Below, piece after piece: positions 43,600 through 52,818 of a stretch of DNA of 64,000 nucleotides (the first letter of the stretch is position 1; each line of letters starts with the position of its first letter). The notes beneath the pieces were generated by a model. It made no database searches. It worked only from the letters and a program-made list of their open reading frames with translations, and was not told the origin of the DNA. Location of the stretch: NCBI GenBank assembly GCA_046349035.1, contig JAXMDC010000002.1:620001-684000 (forward strand), read 5' to 3'. Both the position numbers and the translations under genes were made by a program. Origin of the DNA: JAXMDC01 sp046349035. GTDB lineage: Bacteria; Pseudomonadota; Alphaproteobacteria; Rhizobiales; Kaistiaceae.

Positions 43600-44622
43600 C
43601 TATTCAGCCGGCGCCACGCGGGTCGCGACCCCCAGCCGCGCCCAATCCGGACGCTGGAACAAATATCGCGCCGGTGTGTCTCGCGCCGCCAATGCAACCA
43701 AAAGAGGCAAGGTGACGCCGGCCAGCGTCACCATGACGCCGATCGTACCGAGGTCGGGAACGATGCCGGTCTTGAGCAACAGCGTTCGGGTGGCCGCCAT
43801 CGGCAGGAAGAAGGCGAGATAGACGACGATCGAGTTCTCGCCGCAGGTGCGCAAGGCGGCGGGCCAATCCGCCCGGGCAAACAGGCTGGCGGTAGCGACG
43901 ATTGCCAGCGCTCCCGCCGCGCCGAGAACCAGGCTCACCCCCGGCAGCGCCGCCCAGCCGAGATAGACCGCCAAGCCGTTGGTTAGCGCCCAGATCGCCA
44001 GGCCGGCGACGGTGGGGCGCCAGCGACCGGCAGCGTTCGCCGCGAAGCTGAAGATCGCCGGCGCGAAAGCGTAGCCCGCATAGAAGTAGACAAAGCGGCG
44101 GGCAAACTCGTCGATTGCCGTCCAGCCGGTCTCGATCCGAGCGCTTTCGAGCGCCGCTCCGAGTGCCAGCATCAGCCACCACGGCACACGCTTCGTGGCT
44201 TTGGTAACGACGAAGAACACCGGCAGCATGTAGATGAACCACATGATGCCGAAGGGCTCGATAAAGGCGAGGAAGTATTGCTCGACCAGGCCCGCCGCGC
44301 CGCTTTCGCCCGCCAGCTGCGGCGCCCGGATCACGAAATTGATGGTCAGCCAGAGGACGTAGAAATAGGCGAAATGGACGACCTTGCGGTCGAGATAGTC
44401 GCGCCAGTCGCGATCGATGACGCGCGCCAGGAAGAGGCCGGAGATGAGGAAGAAGTCGGGCATGCGGAACGGCGTCGCAAACGCGACCAGCATGTGCATC
44501 CAGCTGCTGTCGCCGGCGGCCTTCTCCACGCCCAGCACCGAATGCATCATCACCACCATCACGATGCAGATGCCCTTAGCGTAGTCGACGAAGGGAACGC
44601 GTTCCGACTGTGCTCTCGCCAA
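43600..44622 (-). CDS. Acyltransferase 3 family membrane protein
   Basis: The 340-residue protein has about ten hydrophobic segments and the N-terminal acyltransferase-3 pattern: FVDYAKGICIVMVVMMHSV with the conserved His, then FRMPDFFLISGLFLA and an arginine-rich loop. Members move acetyl or other acyl groups onto envelope sugars, glycans or lipids. The target here is unknown. The first available start is TTG 44622, preceded by a weak CGGAG. A 15-bp palindrome, TAGGTAAATTACCTA, covers its stop codon. Confidence 0.87.
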   Translation of the reverse strand: MARAQSERVPFVDYAKGICIVMVVMMHSVLGVEKAAGDSSWMHMLVAFATPFRMPDFFLISGLFLARVIDRDWRDYLDRKVVHFAYFYVLWLTINFVIRAPQLAGESGAAGLVEQYFLAFIEPFGIMWFIYMLPVFFVVTKATKRVPWWLMLALGAALESARIETGWTAIDEFARRFVYFYAGYAFAPAIFSFAANAAGRWRPTVAGLAIWALTNGLAVYLGWAALPGVSLVLGAAGALAIVATASLFARADWPAALRTCGENSIVVYLAFFLPMAATRTLLLKTGIVPDLGTIGVMVTLAGVTLPLLVALAARDTPARYLFQRPDWARLGVATRVAPAE

Positions 44623-44742
44623 GTGCTGGCTCCGCGGCTGTGTGACCGCCCGAACCTAGCCCGGGCCGACACCGCTTTGGCTGCAGTTGAGCTAAACTTT
44701 CCCGAGTAACCTTAAAGGCTTAGGCGGGAGCACTCGGCTCGG

Positions 44743-45444
44743 CTAAGCCGGCGCCATCGCCCGCAGGCGGCCGGCAACGTCGTCGCGAACCGGCAGGCCA
44801 TGCGAAACCGTCAGCAGCTTGAGGCCGGGAAGGCCGCCCAGCTTGGCGAAGAAGCCGCGAACCGCGGCAACGTCGCTGGTGAAGGCCATGCGAAAAAGGC
44901 GCGGGACGTCGACCCGGCCGCCGGGCGTTCCGGCGAGGTTGAACAGGCTGCCGACGAGCCCGTCCGCGCCGAGCTTGCCGTGCCCGAGGGCGTCGTTGAC
45001 GATCAGCATCCGCCCACCCCCGGTGAGGCCGACTTCGTAGACGTATTCGACGGTTTTCAGACCGGGAACGAGGTGCAGCCCGATGCCGAGCTTGGGCAGC
45101 TGCTCCTCGACGCTGCCGGCGATCTCGACCTTGCTGGCGACGGCGTCGGCAATGGCCGCCGGGGCCAGGATCGCCGCTTCCGGATACCGCTCCTTGTAGA
45201 ACGGCGCGTCCATCTGATGGCCGAGGCTCGGAACCACCACCCAACGCGGCCGGCCGGCGCGCTCTAGTTCGGCGAAGCCCCGGTCGTTGAGCGCCACCGC
45301 GCTGTGGATGAACAGGTCGCCATTGGCAAGCCGCACCACCACCATGTTGCGGGTGATCGGCATCGGCAGTCCGCCGCGGACCTGCCAGACGCCCGGGCCG
45401 AGTTGCTCCAGTGGACCGTGCGGGAAGATCCTGTGCTCAGCCAT
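44743..45444 (-). CDS. DUF4336 domain-containing protein
   Basis: The 233-residue cytosolic-looking protein resembles DUF4336, a family related in fold to metallo-beta-lactamases, with IFPHGPLEQLGPGVWQVRG at the N-terminus, NGDLFIHSAVALN and VVPSLGHQMDAPFYKERYP. The HxHxDH zinc motif is absent; the corresponding place reads PSLGHQMDAPF. Function is unknown. ATG 45444 is supported by GGGGGGAG just upstream. It is divergent from ccdA with 175 bases between. Confidence 0.82.
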   Translation of the reverse strand: MAEHRIFPHGPLEQLGPGVWQVRGGLPMPITRNMVVVRLANGDLFIHSAVALNDRGFAELERAGRPRWVVVPSLGHQMDAPFYKERYPEAAILAPAAIADAVASKVEIAGSVEEQLPKLGIGLHLVPGLKTVEYVYEVGLTGGGRMLIVNDALGHGKLGADGLVGSLFNLAGTPGGRVDVPRLFRMAFTSDVAAVRGFFAKLGGLPGLKLLTVSHGLPVRDDVAGRLRAMAPA

Positions 45445-45619
45445 CGTGCTCCCCCCGATCTTCGCCAACTCGATCTCGCCGCACCGGGCGATTGGCCGCG
45501 GACCTTAGCCGATGCGCCGCGCCGAAGGGAGAGTCGGCGACAAAGGGCGCCTACGAAATCCGCGCGGCCGGCCCTATAAGGTGGGCCCGCAGCCCGCCCG
45601 GCCGGAGACGATAGAGTGA

Positions 45620-46387
45620 ATGCCGATTGACCTGACCCTCTGGGGCGCCTTCAGCGCCGGGCTGCTGTCCTTCGTCTCGCCCTGCCTGCTGCCGCTGGTG
45701 CCGCCTTATCTCTGCTTCCTGGCCGGCGTCAGCCTCGACGAATTGACCGACGCCGACATCGGCACGCGGCGCCTCCGCGTGGTCGGCTCGGCGCTCGCCT
45801 TCGTGCTCGGCTTTTCGACGATCTTCATCGCCCTCGGCGCGACTGCGAGCGCCTTTGGCGAATTCACCCGCCACCTCTTCTCCTATTCGATCAGCCTCTT
45901 CGGCGTGCAGGTCGGTGTCGTCGCCCTGGTTACCGGGCTCATCATCATCGCCATGGGCCTCCACTTCCTTGGCGTCTTCCGCATTGCCTTCCTCGACCGC
46001 GAGGCGAGGGTGCAGGTCGAACGCCGCCCGCCGGGTCCCCTGGGCGCGTTCCTGATCGGCATTGCCTTTGCCGCCGGCTGGACGCCCTGCATCGGCCCGG
46101 TCTTGCAGACGATCCTCTTCGTCGCCGCGTCGGAAGCGACGGTCGAGCGCGGCATCGCCCTGCTGGCCGCATATTCGGCGGGGATCGGTCTGCCGTTCCT
46201 TGCCGCCGCCGCCTTCGCCGGGCCGTTCATGCGCTGGATGCTGCGCTTCCGCCGTCACATGCGGACGGTCGAACGAGCGATGGGCGGGCTGCTGGTGGCG
46301 ACCGGGATTCTCTTCCTCACCGGCGCCATGACGGCCTTCAACAGCTGGCTGCTCGAACTCTTCCCCGACCTCGCCAAGATCGGCTGA
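45620..46387 (+). CDS. ccdA: Cytochrome c biogenesis / thiol-disulfide interchange protein CcdA
   Basis: The 255-residue protein has six membrane helices and the paired redox cysteines of CcdA: C22 in FVSPCLLPLVPPYLC near the N-terminus and a second Cys in FAAGWTPCIGP near residue 155. It carries reducing equivalents from cytosolic thioredoxin across the membrane to periplasmic thioredoxin-like proteins for cytochrome c maturation or disulfide repair. No ccm genes are adjacent. Confidence 0.93.
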   Translation: MPIDLTLWGAFSAGLLSFVSPCLLPLVPPYLCFLAGVSLDELTDADIGTRRLRVVGSALAFVLGFSTIFIALGATASAFGEFTRHLFSYSISLFGVQVGVVALVTGLIIIAMGLHFLGVFRIAFLDREARVQVERRPPGPLGAFLIGIAFAAGWTPCIGPVLQTILFVAASEATVERGIALLAAYSAGIGLPFLAAAAFAGPFMRWMLRFRRHMRTVERAMGGLLVATGILFLTGAMTAFNSWLLELFPDLAKIG

Positions 46388-46391
46388 CCGT

Positions 46392-47735
46392 TCAGCGGAT
46401 CAGCGGTACGCCGTCATAGTTGGTGGTGCGGCAGCCGATATTGACCGCCTTCAGCTTGGCGCAGGCGGCGGCCGCCGCCGCGGCGTCGGCGAACGGTCCG
46501 GCCACCAGCCGCTTTGCTGGCCCGAAGCCGTTAGTATTGTCGACCGCGAGCGGGATCAGTCCCTTGAAGAGCGCCGGGTTGCGGCCGGCCAGTTGACGCC
46601 ACATCGCCAGCATCGACGCTTCGTCCGATCCGGCGCCGATCTCCAGCCCAAACTGCGAGCGTGTGGCGACCTGCGCCGGGCGGATCGCCGGCTGGTTCTG
46701 TCCGGCGGCAGCAGCCGCGGCGGCGCTGGCAGGCGCGGCCGGAGCCGGCGCCGGCGCTGCCTGCGGTATCGCCAGCGGCGAAACCGAGCGGACCGTCGGA
46801 TTGGCGGGCGGTGCCGGTCCGGCAAGCGTCGTTCCGGCCAAGCCGGCATTGTCACGTGTGGCCGGTGGAAATGCGCCGGTTGGCGAAGCAAGGCTCGCCG
46901 TCGCCAGCGACCCGGTGGCGGTCGGCGTCACCGGCGCCGGCTGCGCTGGCAACGGCGGAGGCAAGCCGGCCGGCGCCAAGGCGAGGGGAGGCGACGCGTT
47001 GCCGGCCGTCGCAGGCGCCGGCTTGTCGACGCGCGGCGTGACCGTAGCAATGGTCGGCGGCGCCAAGACCAGCGGCACCGGAGTCGGGATCTGCGCCGGC
47101 GTCGCCGCGACGTCGCGCGCCGTCTCGGACGCCCCGGTCTCTCCGCGCGCCGGAGCGATCGATGCCGTCGGCGTCCGGTCGAGTTCCGTCAAGCGGCGGC
47201 TTGCCAGCGCGTCGACGGTGCCGGCCAGATCCTTGGTCGCCGTCGCCAGGGTGGAAAGGTCTGCCCGCGCCCGGCCGAGGCTGGATTCGGCTGCCGACAA
47301 CCGCTGGGTCACGTCGGCCAAGCGGGTGTTGAGTGTCTCGATCTGACTGGAGTTGTCGGGCGGCATGCGAATGGCCGCGACATTCTGGTCGATCGTGCCG
47401 ACCCGGCGGGCAGCCGCTTCCGCCTGCTCTTGCAGGGTCATCACCAGCCGGATCACCGTGTCGAGCCGTGCCTTCTCGCGGTCGAATGCGGCGATGTCGA
47501 CGCCGGGATCCTGCGGCTTGGCCTGGGGCGCCGCAGTCGGTGCCAGGATCGACGCGGTCTTGATCGGGTCCGGCGCGGTCCGCAGTGTCGGCCCGGCGAC
47601 GCTCACCCCGACCACCACCGCCGCGGCGATCGCCACCGCCGCGCCGGCGCCCCACACGATGGCAGGCACCGCTTCGCTCTCGGCCGCGAAGAACCGGTGG
47701 TCGCCCAGTCGTTCCGCCAGTCCGCCTCTGGCCAA
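46392..47735 (-). CDS. SPOR domain-containing membrane protein
   Basis: The 447-residue protein has one membrane helix (about residues 25-50, VWGAGAAVAIAAAVVVGVSV), a coiled-coil-prone segment (about 80-180), a long Pro/Ala-rich linker (about 185-360) and a C-terminal SPOR-like domain (about 365-447) with FGLEIGAGSDEASMLAMWRQ and KRLVAGPFADAAAAAAACAK. SPOR domains bind denuded peptidoglycan at division sites; this architecture resembles divisome or cell-wall-associated proteins. TTG 47735 is the only reasonable start, preceded by GGAGCGG. Confidence 0.85.
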   Translation of the reverse strand: MARGGLAERLGDHRFFAAESEAVPAIVWGAGAAVAIAAAVVVGVSVAGPTLRTAPDPIKTASILAPTAAPQAKPQDPGVDIAAFDREKARLDTVIRLVMTLQEQAEAAARRVGTIDQNVAAIRMPPDNSSQIETLNTRLADVTQRLSAAESSLGRARADLSTLATATKDLAGTVDALASRRLTELDRTPTASIAPARGETGASETARDVAATPAQIPTPVPLVLAPPTIATVTPRVDKPAPATAGNASPPLALAPAGLPPPLPAQPAPVTPTATGSLATASLASPTGAFPPATRDNAGLAGTTLAGPAPPANPTVRSVSPLAIPQAAPAPAPAAPASAAAAAAAGQNQPAIRPAQVATRSQFGLEIGAGSDEASMLAMWRQLAGRNPALFKGLIPLAVDNTNGFGPAKRLVAGPFADAAAAAAACAKLKAVNIGCRTTNYDGVPLIR

Positions 47736-47853
47736 GCTTTTCCGCTCCGAATCAATGACTTCGCGCTATGATAAGACCGAACGGCGCTAAACCCCACATT
47801 GTCGTTTGCCGTCGTCGCCCGCCCCATTCGCCAACCCCCAGCCGAGCCCGTTG

Positions 47854-49215
47854 ATGAGCCCGCAGCCCGCGTCGTCGCCGCCCCTGATTGTCGTCCTCGC
47901 CGCCGGCGAAGGGACGAGGATGAAGTCCGAACTGCCGAAGGTCCTGCATCGCGTGGCCGGGTTGCCGATGCTCGGCCATGTCCTCGTCGCTGCGGCCCTC
48001 GACCAGGCACACCGAGCAGTCGTCGTCGGACCGGGTGCGGCCGCGGTTCGCGCTTTCGTCGCCGGCGCGGCGCCGGAAGCCGCCGTCTTTGAGCAGCGGG
48101 AACGGTTGGGCACCGCCCATGCCGTCCTCGCCGCCGAGCCGGCGCTCGCCGCGCATAAGGGGACCGTTGTCGTCGTCTATGGCGACACGCCGCTCTTGAC
48201 CGCCGAGACGCTGCGACGACTCCTTGCCGAGACTGCCGGCGGCGCGGCTGTCGCCGTCCTCGGCTTCCGCGCCGCCGATCCCACCGGCTATGGCCGGCTG
48301 ATCGTCGAGGCGGGGCGGCTTCTCGCCATCCGCGAAGAGCGAGACGCCACCGCCGCCGAGCGTGCGGTCACGCTGTGCAACGGGGGCGTCATGGCCCTCG
48401 CCGGCGGGACGGCGCTGACCCTCCTCAGGGCGATCGGCAACGCCAACGCCAAGCGCGAATATTACCTGACCGACGCCGTTGAGATTGCCAATGCCCGAGG
48501 CCTCACAGTGCGCGTCATCGAAGGCGATGCCACCGAAGTCCTCGGCGTCAACACCCGCGCCGAACTCGCCGTTGCCGAGCGCCTCTGGCAGGAGCGGGCC
48601 CGCGCCCGCGCCATGGCGGGCGGCGCGACGCTGATCGACCCCGCGACCGTCTATTTCAGCCACGACACGGTCATCGGTCGCGACGTCACCATCGAGCCGC
48701 ACGTCTATTTCGGCCCGGGCGTGACCGTCGCCGATGGCGCCGAACTCCGCGCTTACTCGCACATCGAGGGGACGCGGATCGGCAGCGGCGCCCGCATCGG
48801 CCCCTTCGCCCGGCTTCGCCCCGGCACCGAGATCGGCGCCAGCGCCCATATCGGCAATTTCGTCGAGGTCAAGAATTCGACCGTCGCCTCCGGCGCCAAG
48901 GCCAATCACCTCACCTATCTCGGCGATGCCTCGGTCGGTGCCGGGGCCAATGTCGGTGCCGGTACCATCACCTGCAACTACGACGGCTTCGGTAAATACC
49001 GCACCGACATCGGCGCCGGCGCGTTCATCGGCTCCAACAGCGCCCTGGTTGCCCCGGTCTCGATCGGTGCCGACGCCTATGTCGCTTCGGGCAGTGTCGT
49101 CACCGCCGACGTTGCGCCGGGCGCGCTGGCTGTGGCGCGGGCCCGGCAAGTCGAGAAGCCTGGCTGGGTGGCCCGCTTCCGGGCCCTGGCCGGCGTCGGA
49201 AAGAAACCAAGTTGA
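47854..49215 (+). CDS. glmU: Bifunctional UDP-N-acetylglucosamine pyrophosphorylase / glucosamine-1-phosphate N-acetyltransferase
   Basis: The 453-residue enzyme catalyses the last two steps to UDP-GlcNAc. The N-terminal uridyltransferase domain has VVLAAGEGTRMKSELPKVLH and YGDTPLL; the C-terminal half is a left-handed beta-helix with hexapeptide repeats and the acetyltransferase signature YDGFGKYRT, GAFIGSN. The ATG at 47854 starts the family N-terminus. It supplies UDP-GlcNAc for peptidoglycan and lipid A, including any GlcNAc3N made by the GnnA/GnnB-like enzymes. Its stop lies inside a 14-bp tandem duplication. Confidence 0.96.
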   Translation: MSPQPASSPPLIVVLAAGEGTRMKSELPKVLHRVAGLPMLGHVLVAAALDQAHRAVVVGPGAAAVRAFVAGAAPEAAVFEQRERLGTAHAVLAAEPALAAHKGTVVVVYGDTPLLTAETLRRLLAETAGGAAVAVLGFRAADPTGYGRLIVEAGRLLAIREERDATAAERAVTLCNGGVMALAGGTALTLLRAIGNANAKREYYLTDAVEIANARGLTVRVIEGDATEVLGVNTRAELAVAERLWQERARARAMAGGATLIDPATVYFSHDTVIGRDVTIEPHVYFGPGVTVADGAELRAYSHIEGTRIGSGARIGPFARLRPGTEIGASAHIGNFVEVKNSTVASGAKANHLTYLGDASVGAGANVGAGTITCNYDGFGKYRTDIGAGAFIGSNSALVAPVSIGADAYVASGSVVTADVAPGALAVARARQVEKPGWVARFRALAGVGKKPS

Positions 49216-49229
49216 AGAAACCAAGTTGA
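49202..49229 (+). repeat. 14-bp tandem duplication across the glmU stop codon
   Basis: AGAAACCAAGTTGA occurs at 49202-49215 and again at 49216-49229, and part of a third copy (AAGAAACC) follows. The first copy contains the glmU TGA stop. The duplication lengthens the glmU-glmS gap without changing the protein end. Confidence 0.85.
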
Positions 49230-49345
49230 AAGAAACCGCGCGCAGTCTCGGCCAACCTGTTGCAAAACGAAACAGGAAGTGATTTTCGGCCGCCGGATCG
49301 GTTGCGCAGAATGCGCGCCGGGCGGTCAATTCGGGGATAGGTCGG

Positions 49346-51172
49346 ATGTGCGGGATCGTCGGCGTTATCGGTCGCAATCCGGCCGCGCCGCTCATTGTTG
49401 AGGCGCTGAAGCGGCTCGAATACCGCGGCTACGATTCCGCCGGCGTCGCCACCCTCGAAGGCGGCCACCTTGTCCGCCGCAGGGCCGAGGGCAAGCTCCG
49501 TCGCCTGGAAGAGCGCCTGGCCAAGGAGCCGCTCTCCGGCCGGATCGGCATCGGCCACACCCGCTGGGCGACGCACGGCGCCCCCACCGAACGGAACGCC
49601 CACCCGCACGCCACGCCGCGCCTCGCCGTCGTCCATAACGGCATCATCGAGAACTTCCGCGAGTTGCGGCTCGAACTCGAAGCCGCCGGCTACGCCTTCT
49701 CGACCGACACCGACACCGAAGCGATCGCCCAGCTCGTCACGCGCCACCTCGACGAGGGGCAGGAACCGCTGGCGGCCGTTCAGTCGGCACTGAAGCGGCT
49801 GGTCGGCGCCTTCGCCATCGGCGTCCTCTTCGACGGCAAGGAAGACCTCCTCATCGCCGCCCGTCGCGGCAGCCCTCTCGCCATCGGCCACGGCGAGGGC
49901 GAGATGTTCCTCGGCTCGGACGCCATCGCCCTCGCGCCCTTCACCGACTCGATCACCTATCTGGAAGAGGGCGATATCGCCGTCCTCACCCGCGACAGCG
50001 TCGCCATTCTCGACGAGCACGGTTTGCCGGTCGTCCGCCCGTTGACCAAGAGCGTCGGTTCGAGCCTCCTGGTGGACAAGGGCAACCACCGCCATTTCAT
50101 GGCCAAGGAGATCCACGAGCAGCCCGAGGTCGTCGCCCACACGCTCGCCCACTATCTCTCCTTTGGCCAGGGCAGGACCGCGCTGCCTGACGATTTCACC
50201 GTCGATTTCACCACCCTCGACCGCATCGCCATCACCGCCTGCGGCACCGCCTACTACGCGGCGCTGGTCGCCAAGTATTGGTTCGAGCGCCTGGCTCGAT
50301 TGCCGGTCGATGTCGATATCGCCTCCGAGTTCCGCTATCGCGAGATGCCGCTCGCCAAGGGCGGTCTGACGCTCGTCGTCTCGCAGTCAGGCGAAACCGC
50401 CGATACCCTGGCTTCGCTCCGCTACGCGCGCGGCGTCGGCCAGAAGATCGCCGCCGTCGTCAACGTCCGCGAGTCGACCATCGCCCGCGAAAGCGACTTC
50501 GTCCTGCCGACGCTCGCCGGCCCGGAGATCGGCGTCGCCTCGACCAAGGCCTTCACCTGCCAGCTTTCGGTCTTGGCGACGCTCGCCGTCGCCGCCGGCC
50601 GCGCCCGCGGCGTCCTCTCCGCCGACGACGAAGCCCGGCTGGTCCGCGCTCTCGCCGAAGTGCCGCGCCTCATGAGCCAGACGCTGCGGCTGGAACCGCA
50701 GATCGAGCGCCTCGCGCGCGAGATCGCCCGCGTCCGCCACGTCCTCTATCTCGGTCGCGGCACCAACTATCCGCTGGCCCTCGAGGGTGCGCTGAAGTTG
50801 AAGGAGATCTCCTACATCCACGCCGAAGGCTACGCCGCCGGCGAGCTGAAGCACGGCCCGATCGCCCTCGTCGACAAGTCGATGCCGGTTATCGTCATTG
50901 CCCCATTCGACCGCATGTTCGAGAAGACCGCATCGAACATGCAGGAAGTCGCGGCGCGCGGCGGGCGGATCATTCTCCTCACCGACAGCCATGGCGCCGC
51001 GGCGGCCGGCAATGCCGCGCCGGAGACCATCGTCATCCCCGACTCGCCCGCCACGGTCAGCCCGTTGATTGCCGCCATTCCCGTGCAGTTGCTCGCCTAT
51101 CACACCGCAGTCTGCATGGGCACCGACGTCGATCAGCCGCGCAATCTCGCCAAGTCGGTGACCGTCGAGTAG
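49346..51172 (+). CDS. glmS: Glutamine--fructose-6-phosphate aminotransferase (isomerizing)
   Basis: The 608-residue enzyme makes glucosamine-6-phosphate from fructose-6-phosphate and glutamine, the first step to UDP-GlcNAc. The N-terminal glutaminase begins with the catalytic Cys2 (MCGIVGVIG) and includes GHTRWATHG; two SIS isomerase domains follow, with TACGTAYYA, SQSGETADTLASLRYA and the C-terminal NLAKSVTVE. No glmS ribozyme is present upstream (130-base gap). glmU and glmS form a UDP-GlcNAc supply unit. Confidence 0.97.
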   Translation: MCGIVGVIGRNPAAPLIVEALKRLEYRGYDSAGVATLEGGHLVRRRAEGKLRRLEERLAKEPLSGRIGIGHTRWATHGAPTERNAHPHATPRLAVVHNGIIENFRELRLELEAAGYAFSTDTDTEAIAQLVTRHLDEGQEPLAAVQSALKRLVGAFAIGVLFDGKEDLLIAARRGSPLAIGHGEGEMFLGSDAIALAPFTDSITYLEEGDIAVLTRDSVAILDEHGLPVVRPLTKSVGSSLLVDKGNHRHFMAKEIHEQPEVVAHTLAHYLSFGQGRTALPDDFTVDFTTLDRIAITACGTAYYAALVAKYWFERLARLPVDVDIASEFRYREMPLAKGGLTLVVSQSGETADTLASLRYARGVGQKIAAVVNVRESTIARESDFVLPTLAGPEIGVASTKAFTCQLSVLATLAVAAGRARGVLSADDEARLVRALAEVPRLMSQTLRLEPQIERLAREIARVRHVLYLGRGTNYPLALEGALKLKEISYIHAEGYAAGELKHGPIALVDKSMPVIVIAPFDRMFEKTASNMQEVAARGGRIILLTDSHGAAAAGNAAPETIVIPDSPATVSPLIAAIPVQLLAYHTAVCMGTDVDQPRNLAKSVTVE

Positions 51173-51313
51173 CCGATTGTCTTTTGCGCGCAAGGAGTTA
51201 GGCGAGGCTTTACGCTTGCCTAAACTTCCGGCGGCGTTCGCCGGTGACGACGGCCGGTCGAGGCCCTATCCTCGCGCGCGAAAGCCTGCCCATCAGCGGC
51301 AGCCAAGGAACGC

Positions 51314-52087
51314 ATGAGCGAACCCGAGATAACGCCGCCCGCCGAGCCGCATCACGAGCATGCTCATGAGCACAAGCGGCACAGCGGCACGGCGCGGCTC
51401 CGCAATTATTTCCTGACCGGCCTCGTTATCGCCGCGCCGGTGGTCCTCACCGGCTGGATCGTCTGGACCTTCATCGGCTGGGCGGACGGCGTCATCAAGC
51501 CGCTGATCCCGGCGCGCTATCTGCCCGAGTCCTATCTGCCGATCGCCATTCCCGGCTTTGGCTTGGTGATGGCTCTTTTTGCCATCACCATCGTCGGTTT
51601 CCTCACCGCCAACCTGGTCGGCCGCAGCCTGGTCGATTCGACCGAGCGCCTGCTCGGCCGCATGCCGATCGTCCGCCCGCTTTATCGCGGCCTGAAGCAG
51701 GTGTTCGAAACCCTGTTCTCGCAGACCGGCTCGACCTTCAAGAAGGTCGGCCTGGTCGAGTTTCCCTCGCCCGGCATGTGGTCGCTGGTGTTCATATCCG
51801 TGGCACCGGGGGCCGAGATCGCCCATCGCCTACCCGGCGAGGACGACTACCTCTCGGTGTTCATGCCCTGCTCGCCGAACCCCACCACCGGCTTCTACTT
51901 CTTCGTCAAGCGGAGCGAGATCATCGAACTCGACATGAGCTTTGAGGCCGGCGCCAAGCTGATCATGTCGGCCGGCATGATCCAGCCCGAAGGCCCGACC
52001 CCGAAGCAGCTGGCTGCCCTCGCCGCCACCGCCCGCGCCGCCCAGCGCGGCCGCCCGCCGAGAAACTCGGCCGAAGCGGCGGAGTAG
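51314..52087 (+). CDS. DUF502 domain-containing membrane protein
   Basis: The 257-residue protein has two membrane helices (about residues 32-55 and 80-103) after a His-rich, hydrophilic N-terminus, followed by the family block PIVRPLYRGLKQVFETLF and VGLVEFPSPGMWSLVFI. It ends with a charged Ala-rich tail. DUF502 is widespread in bacteria and its role is not established; it is probably an inner-membrane protein. It follows glmS after 141 bases, possibly with its own promoter. Confidence 0.9.
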   Translation: MSEPEITPPAEPHHEHAHEHKRHSGTARLRNYFLTGLVIAAPVVLTGWIVWTFIGWADGVIKPLIPARYLPESYLPIAIPGFGLVMALFAITIVGFLTANLVGRSLVDSTERLLGRMPIVRPLYRGLKQVFETLFSQTGSTFKKVGLVEFPSPGMWSLVFISVAPGAEIAHRLPGEDDYLSVFMPCSPNPTTGFYFFVKRSEIIELDMSFEAGAKLIMSAGMIQPEGPTPKQLAALAATARAAQRGRPPRNSAEAAE

Positions 52088-52137
52088 GGGATCATCGGTG
52101 TAGGGGCGAGAATCCAAGTCCGCGCGGTCGGCATCAA

Positions 52138-52818
52138 ATGACCTTCGCGCAGTCCATCGCCTCCGGCTTCGCCAACTATGCCAACTTCACCGGCCGAGCT
52201 ACGCGCTCGGAGTTTTGGAACTGGGTGGCGGCCTGCTTTGTCTTTGGGCTGGCCGGTTGCGCTGTCGATGCGCTGCTGCTGCTGCAACTCGTCGGCAACG
52301 AGTTTATCCTCTTCTTCTCTCCGGCCGATGTGATCGTCGGTTCCGCACAAATATCCCTCTTGCCTATGGCGCCAGCTCTGGCGGCGGGTGCCGACCTCGC
52401 TGCGTATCTGATCGGAGACCGTTCGCGGACGCAGCTTCTGCACTTGTTGGATCCATCGTACCTCGGCCTCGCCGGCGAAGTGGTCGCGGTCGTATTGGTT
52501 ACCCCATCAACGGCCGTCGCAGCCCGCCGCCTGCACGATGGCGGGAAGAGCGGTTGGTGGCAGAGCCTGGCCTACACACCGTTCATTCTGGGGTTGGCAA
52601 CTGTCGGCATGATCCTCGGACCTCTGTCCGCAGTCGCCCTCGCCATGATCTCGCTAGGCCCCATTCCGGAAGGCCCGCTCTCCGACTGGTTGTCGGTAAC
52701 CCTGACGTTTGCGTTCGCAGCGATCGCCCTGTCCTGGGCACTGGTCCTCTATTGGTTCGCGCGACGTGGCACGCTTGGCCCAAACCGCTTCGGTGCCCCC
52801 CTCATCACCCCGCCCTGA
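52138..52818 (+). CDS. DUF805 domain-containing membrane protein
   Basis: The 226-residue protein has the DUF805 features: FTGRATRSEFWNWVA at the start, where the Arg-Ser-Glu-Phe-Trp motif is diagnostic, and RRLHDGGKSGWWQSLAYTPF near residue 130, plus four or more membrane segments. A non-hydrophobic insertion (about residues 58-105) makes it longer than simple DUF805 proteins. Function unknown. Its last 14 bases overlap the 3' end of the convergent recG gene. Confidence 0.88.
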   Translation: MTFAQSIASGFANYANFTGRATRSEFWNWVAACFVFGLAGCAVDALLLLQLVGNEFILFFSPADVIVGSAQISLLPMAPALAAGADLAAYLIGDRSRTQLLHLLDPSYLGLAGEVVAVVLVTPSTAVAARRLHDGGKSGWWQSLAYTPFILGLATVGMILGPLSAVALAMISLGPIPEGPLSDWLSVTLTFAFAAIALSWALVLYWFARRGTLGPNRFGAPLITPP

